From NCBI GenBank assembly GCA_021286855.1, contig JAJTBO010000007.1, forward strand, positions 62,001 through 126,000: 64,000 nucleotides of DNA, written 5' to 3'. Positions 61,850 to 64,000 of the stretch are shown in pieces (within the stretch, counting starts at the first letter, position 1; the number at the start of each line of letters is the position of its first letter). The notes beneath the pieces are model-generated. The model had not been told where the DNA came from, did not search any database, and was given only the letters and a program-made list of their open reading frames with translations. Made by a program: the position numbers and the translations under genes. This stretch comes from Hyphomicrobiales bacterium (GTDB taxonomy: Bacteria > Pseudomonadota > Alphaproteobacteria > Rhizobiales > Ancalomicrobiaceae).

Positions 61850-64000
61850 TCACAGACTGACGTCGATGAAGTGGCCGGACGGCGCGCCGCCCTCGCCGCG
61901 GGTCGTCGGCGGTTCGCCGGCCGAGACGTGGACCGCCTCGACCACCAGCCGATCGTCGGCGAGCGCCGCCGTCAGTTCGCCCACGTCGGCCGCGAGCCGC
62001 CGCGCCATCTCCGGCCGTTCGATCCACAAGCCGACCGACAGGTGATCGCCGGAAAGTCCGATCTGCGCATGCACCGGTCCGATCGGCTCGACGTCGAGGG
62101 CGAAGCGCACCCGCCAGCCGGGCGCGCGTCCCGCCTCGTCCTTGCCCCCGCCCGACCCGTCGCGTTCGACCGTCATCTGCACGATCGAGGTGCCGGCCGG
62201 CGTGGCGAGCGGCAGCTCCGCCGTCCATTCGCGCGCGCCGCGCGCCACCGGGTTGACCTCGTCGCCATGCGTGTCGAGCACCGCATATTGCTCGAGCAGG
62301 ATGCGTTGCAGCGCCCCTTCGGTGCGATCGAGCGTCCGCCGGCCGAGCGCTTCGGCCGCCTCGCGCGTCGTCGCCGTCTCTCGCGCGGCCACGCCCTGCG
62401 CGATCGGCGCCTGTCCCTTGCGCGGCGGCGGCGGCCGCGTCCCGCGCTCGCGAACCCCGCCGGCGAGCGCCGCCGCGCTGGTCGCGCCGGCCTCCTCGGC
62501 CGCCCCGAGCGCGCCGGCCGTCGACATCGTCGCCGCCGCCACGGATCCCGCAACTTCCTCGCTGCCGACCACGACCTGCGCCGCCGGTCCGAGCGCGCCG
62601 CCCGGCGCGCCCGGCGCGCCCGCAACGGGCGCCGGAGCCACGATCGGCGAGGCGGGGGGCGTCGATGAAACCGTCTCCGACGCGCCCCCGCTCGTCGTCG
62701 GCCCCGTAGCCGAAAGCGGGGCTGTGGGCGCGGCCGCGGTCGAAACGGCCGTGGTCGCCCCGGTGGACGACGCCGCACCGCCGCTCGCCGGCCCGGCCGA
62801 ACCGAGCGGCGAGGCCCCGCTCGACGAGGCCGGCGTCGCACCGGCGACGATCGTCGGCGAGGCGATCACGGTCGGAGGCGCGGACGCCGGACCCGAAGTC
62901 GTCGCGGCAGGCAACGAGGGCGAAGTCGACGGTGATGCAGGGTGCGACGGCGGCGCGCCGGCGACCGCCGCAGGATCGCGCCCCGCCGTCTGCCCCGATG
63001 CGGCGACGGCCGAGGGAGCGGCCCCCGGCGAGACCGAAGGTGCGACCGAAGGCGGAGCTCCACCCGTCGCTGCGGTCGGCGTCGGCGGGAGCCCGCTCGT
63101 CGTCGCGATCACGCCGGGCGTCGAAGCGGCGGCGGCCGTCGGTGACGATGGCGCGGCGGACGCCGCCGGGTTCGCCGCGCCTGAGGTCTGCGCAGACGCC
63201 GCCGCTGCCGGCGGGACGGATACGGCCGAGGATGCGCCGCGAGCCGGCGAAGCGTCGCTCGACGCAGAAGGCGTCGTCGCCGGGTTCGCCGATGTCGCCG
63301 TCGCCGCGGCGGGTCCGGTCGCCGGCGGCGGCGACGCGGCCGGCCTCCCGATCTGCGGCGCGGCGGCGCTCGCCGCCTCGGGCGTCTGAGCGGCGAAGAG
63401 GGAAGCGCCGGGCCCGTCAGCCCGTGCGGCGCCCGTTTCCGCCGACGCCGACGACGACGATCCCGTCGCAGGGGTCGTCGTCGGCGGCGACGGGACGGCG
63501 GGACGGCTCGCCGTCGGCGATGTCGCCGCTCCGCTCGTCGTCTCCGTCGGGTTCGATGGCGTCGCGGCCCCGCCGCCGGTCGAACCGAAAACCGGCGGGG
63601 TCGCAGCCGGTCTTGCCGAGGCCGGCGGTCCGCCATAGGCCGCCGCCGCCAGACGCGCTTGCGCCCCGACTTGGCTCTCCGCGGCGACCGCCGTCCGTCC
63701 CACCGTCGCGCCGCCGCCATAGGCGGCGCGCACCGCCAGACCGCTCGCCGAGGTCGTCGCTTCGGCGCTCCGCCCCGCGGTCGCCGACGAGGCGGACGCA
63801 GCCGGCGCGCCGGAGGTCGCGGCCGACCCGGCCGTCGTCCTACCCGGTCCCGTCGCCGCGTTGCCGCTCGCCGTCGAACCGCCGACCCAACCGCGCAACA
63901 CCGCCCGCAACCCGCCGAGCAAAGCCTTGAGATCGTTCGCCGCCGCTTCGCCGCCGCCGGTCGCGGTCTGCGCCCGCGCCTCGAGGAAGAGACCCGAATT
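61850..64000 (-). CDS. FliK-like hook-length control protein (5' end outside window)
   Basis: At least 716 codons; the frame is still open at the window edge, so the N-terminus lies beyond 64000. The visible start, SGLFLEARAQT then NDLKALLGGLRAVLRGWVGG, resembles the beginning of alphaproteobacterial FliK. Residues up to about 540 of the visible part are Ala/Pro/Ser/Thr-rich and disordered, probably the ruler. The C-terminal Flg_hook domain is readable: EWTAELPLATPAGTSIVQMT, FALDVEPIGPVHAQIGLSG and WIERPEMARRLAADVGELTA. FliK measures the hook and switches export by touching FlhB. The adjacent FlhB-like gene supports this. Confidence 0.8.
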   Translation of the reverse strand, partial: NSGLFLEARAQTATGGGEAAANDLKALLGGLRAVLRGWVGGSTASGNAATGPGRTTAGSAATSGAPAASASSATAGRSAEATTSASGLAVRAAYGGGATVGRTAVAAESQVGAQARLAAAAYGGPPASARPAATPPVFGSTGGGAATPSNPTETTSGAATSPTASRPAVPSPPTTTPATGSSSSASAETGAARADGPGASLFAAQTPEAASAAAPQIGRPAASPPPATGPAAATATSANPATTPSASSDASPARGASSAVSVPPAAAASAQTSGAANPAASAAPSSPTAAAASTPGVIATTSGLPPTPTAATGGAPPSVAPSVSPGAAPSAVAASGQTAGRDPAAVAGAPPSHPASPSTSPSLPAATTSGPASAPPTVIASPTIVAGATPASSSGASPLGSAGPASGGAASSTGATTAVSTAAAPTAPLSATGPTTSGGASETVSSTPPASPIVAPAPVAGAPGAPGGALGPAAQVVVGSEEVAGSVAAATMSTAGALGAAEEAGATSAAALAGGVRERGTRPPPPRKGQAPIAQGVAARETATTREAAEALGRRTLDRTEGALQRILLEQYAVLDTHGDEVNPVARGAREWTAELPLATPAGTSIVQMTVERDGSGGGKDEAGRAPGWRVRFALDVEPIGPVHAQIGLSGDHLSVGLWIERPEMARRLAADVGELTAALADDRLVVEAVHVSAGEPPTTRGEGGAPSGHFIDVSL

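Noticed and set aside
62400-63900. Repetitive appearance suggesting a CRISPR or tandem-repeat array
   Set aside because: The repetition comes from Ala/Pro/Ser/Thr codons of the FliK-like disordered region. There are no fixed repeat units or spacers.

Overview
The window is a piece of a high-GC (about 70 percent) alphaproteobacterial chromosome, most likely order Hyphomicrobiales (Rhizobiales). The evidence is the conserved block of a PIMT-family methyltransferase, TolC, a PopZ/DUF2497 protein and ValS, an ExoR-like Sel1 protein, invasion-associated-locus-B and FlhB/FliK-like genes, malyl-CoA lyase and a complete urtABCDE urea transporter. No phage, insertion sequence, rRNA or CRISPR array is visible. 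Genus cannot be fixed by eye.

Layout. 1-2152: two related small secreted proteins, exonuclease III (xth) and a GFA-family protein. 2231-2430: an AT-rich island and a two-way terminator. 2487-11048 (minus strand): ExoR-like regulator, valS, aqpZ, popZ-like, tolC and the PIMT-like gene. 11260-14445 (plus): a MacAB-type adaptor, permease and ATPase with overlapping genes. 14487-17082: tRNA-Cys and tRNA-Asn, each with a readable promoter, around two small unknown genes, cobU and an AT-rich inverted repeat. 17161-21085: a periplasmic unknown, a CbiX-like protein and rimO. 21093-38556: mostly housekeeping, transport and redox genes (TMEM175, LLM flavoprotein, hydrolase, quinone reductase, SulP, TerC, DUF2182, UbiH-like, AEC, malyl-CoA lyase, hspQ, SLAC1/TehA, rhomboid-TPR, ClC, and a coupled ferritin-like/SQR-like pair).

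38686-49063 is the most interesting part. The urea ABC transporter operon urtABCDE is divergent from a 1128-residue protein that joins an NCS1-type nucleobase/allantoin permease, a cysteine cluster, a histidine kinase and a receiver. The next gene overlaps it by 14 bases and encodes a LuxR-type response regulator. This looks like a transporter-derived nitrogen sensor controlling urea uptake.

49088-64000: a DUF4405 membrane protein, an IalB protein, a solute-binding protein coupled to a degraded ANL-fold enzyme, a PleD/PopA-shaped protein that has lost its phosphoacceptor and GGDEF residues but keeps the c-di-GMP I-site, a cassette resembling arn genes in function (ChbG deacetylase, dolichyl-phosphate-type glycosyltransferase, YfhO-like membrane protein), argE, and an FlhB-like/FliK-like pair that runs off the right edge.
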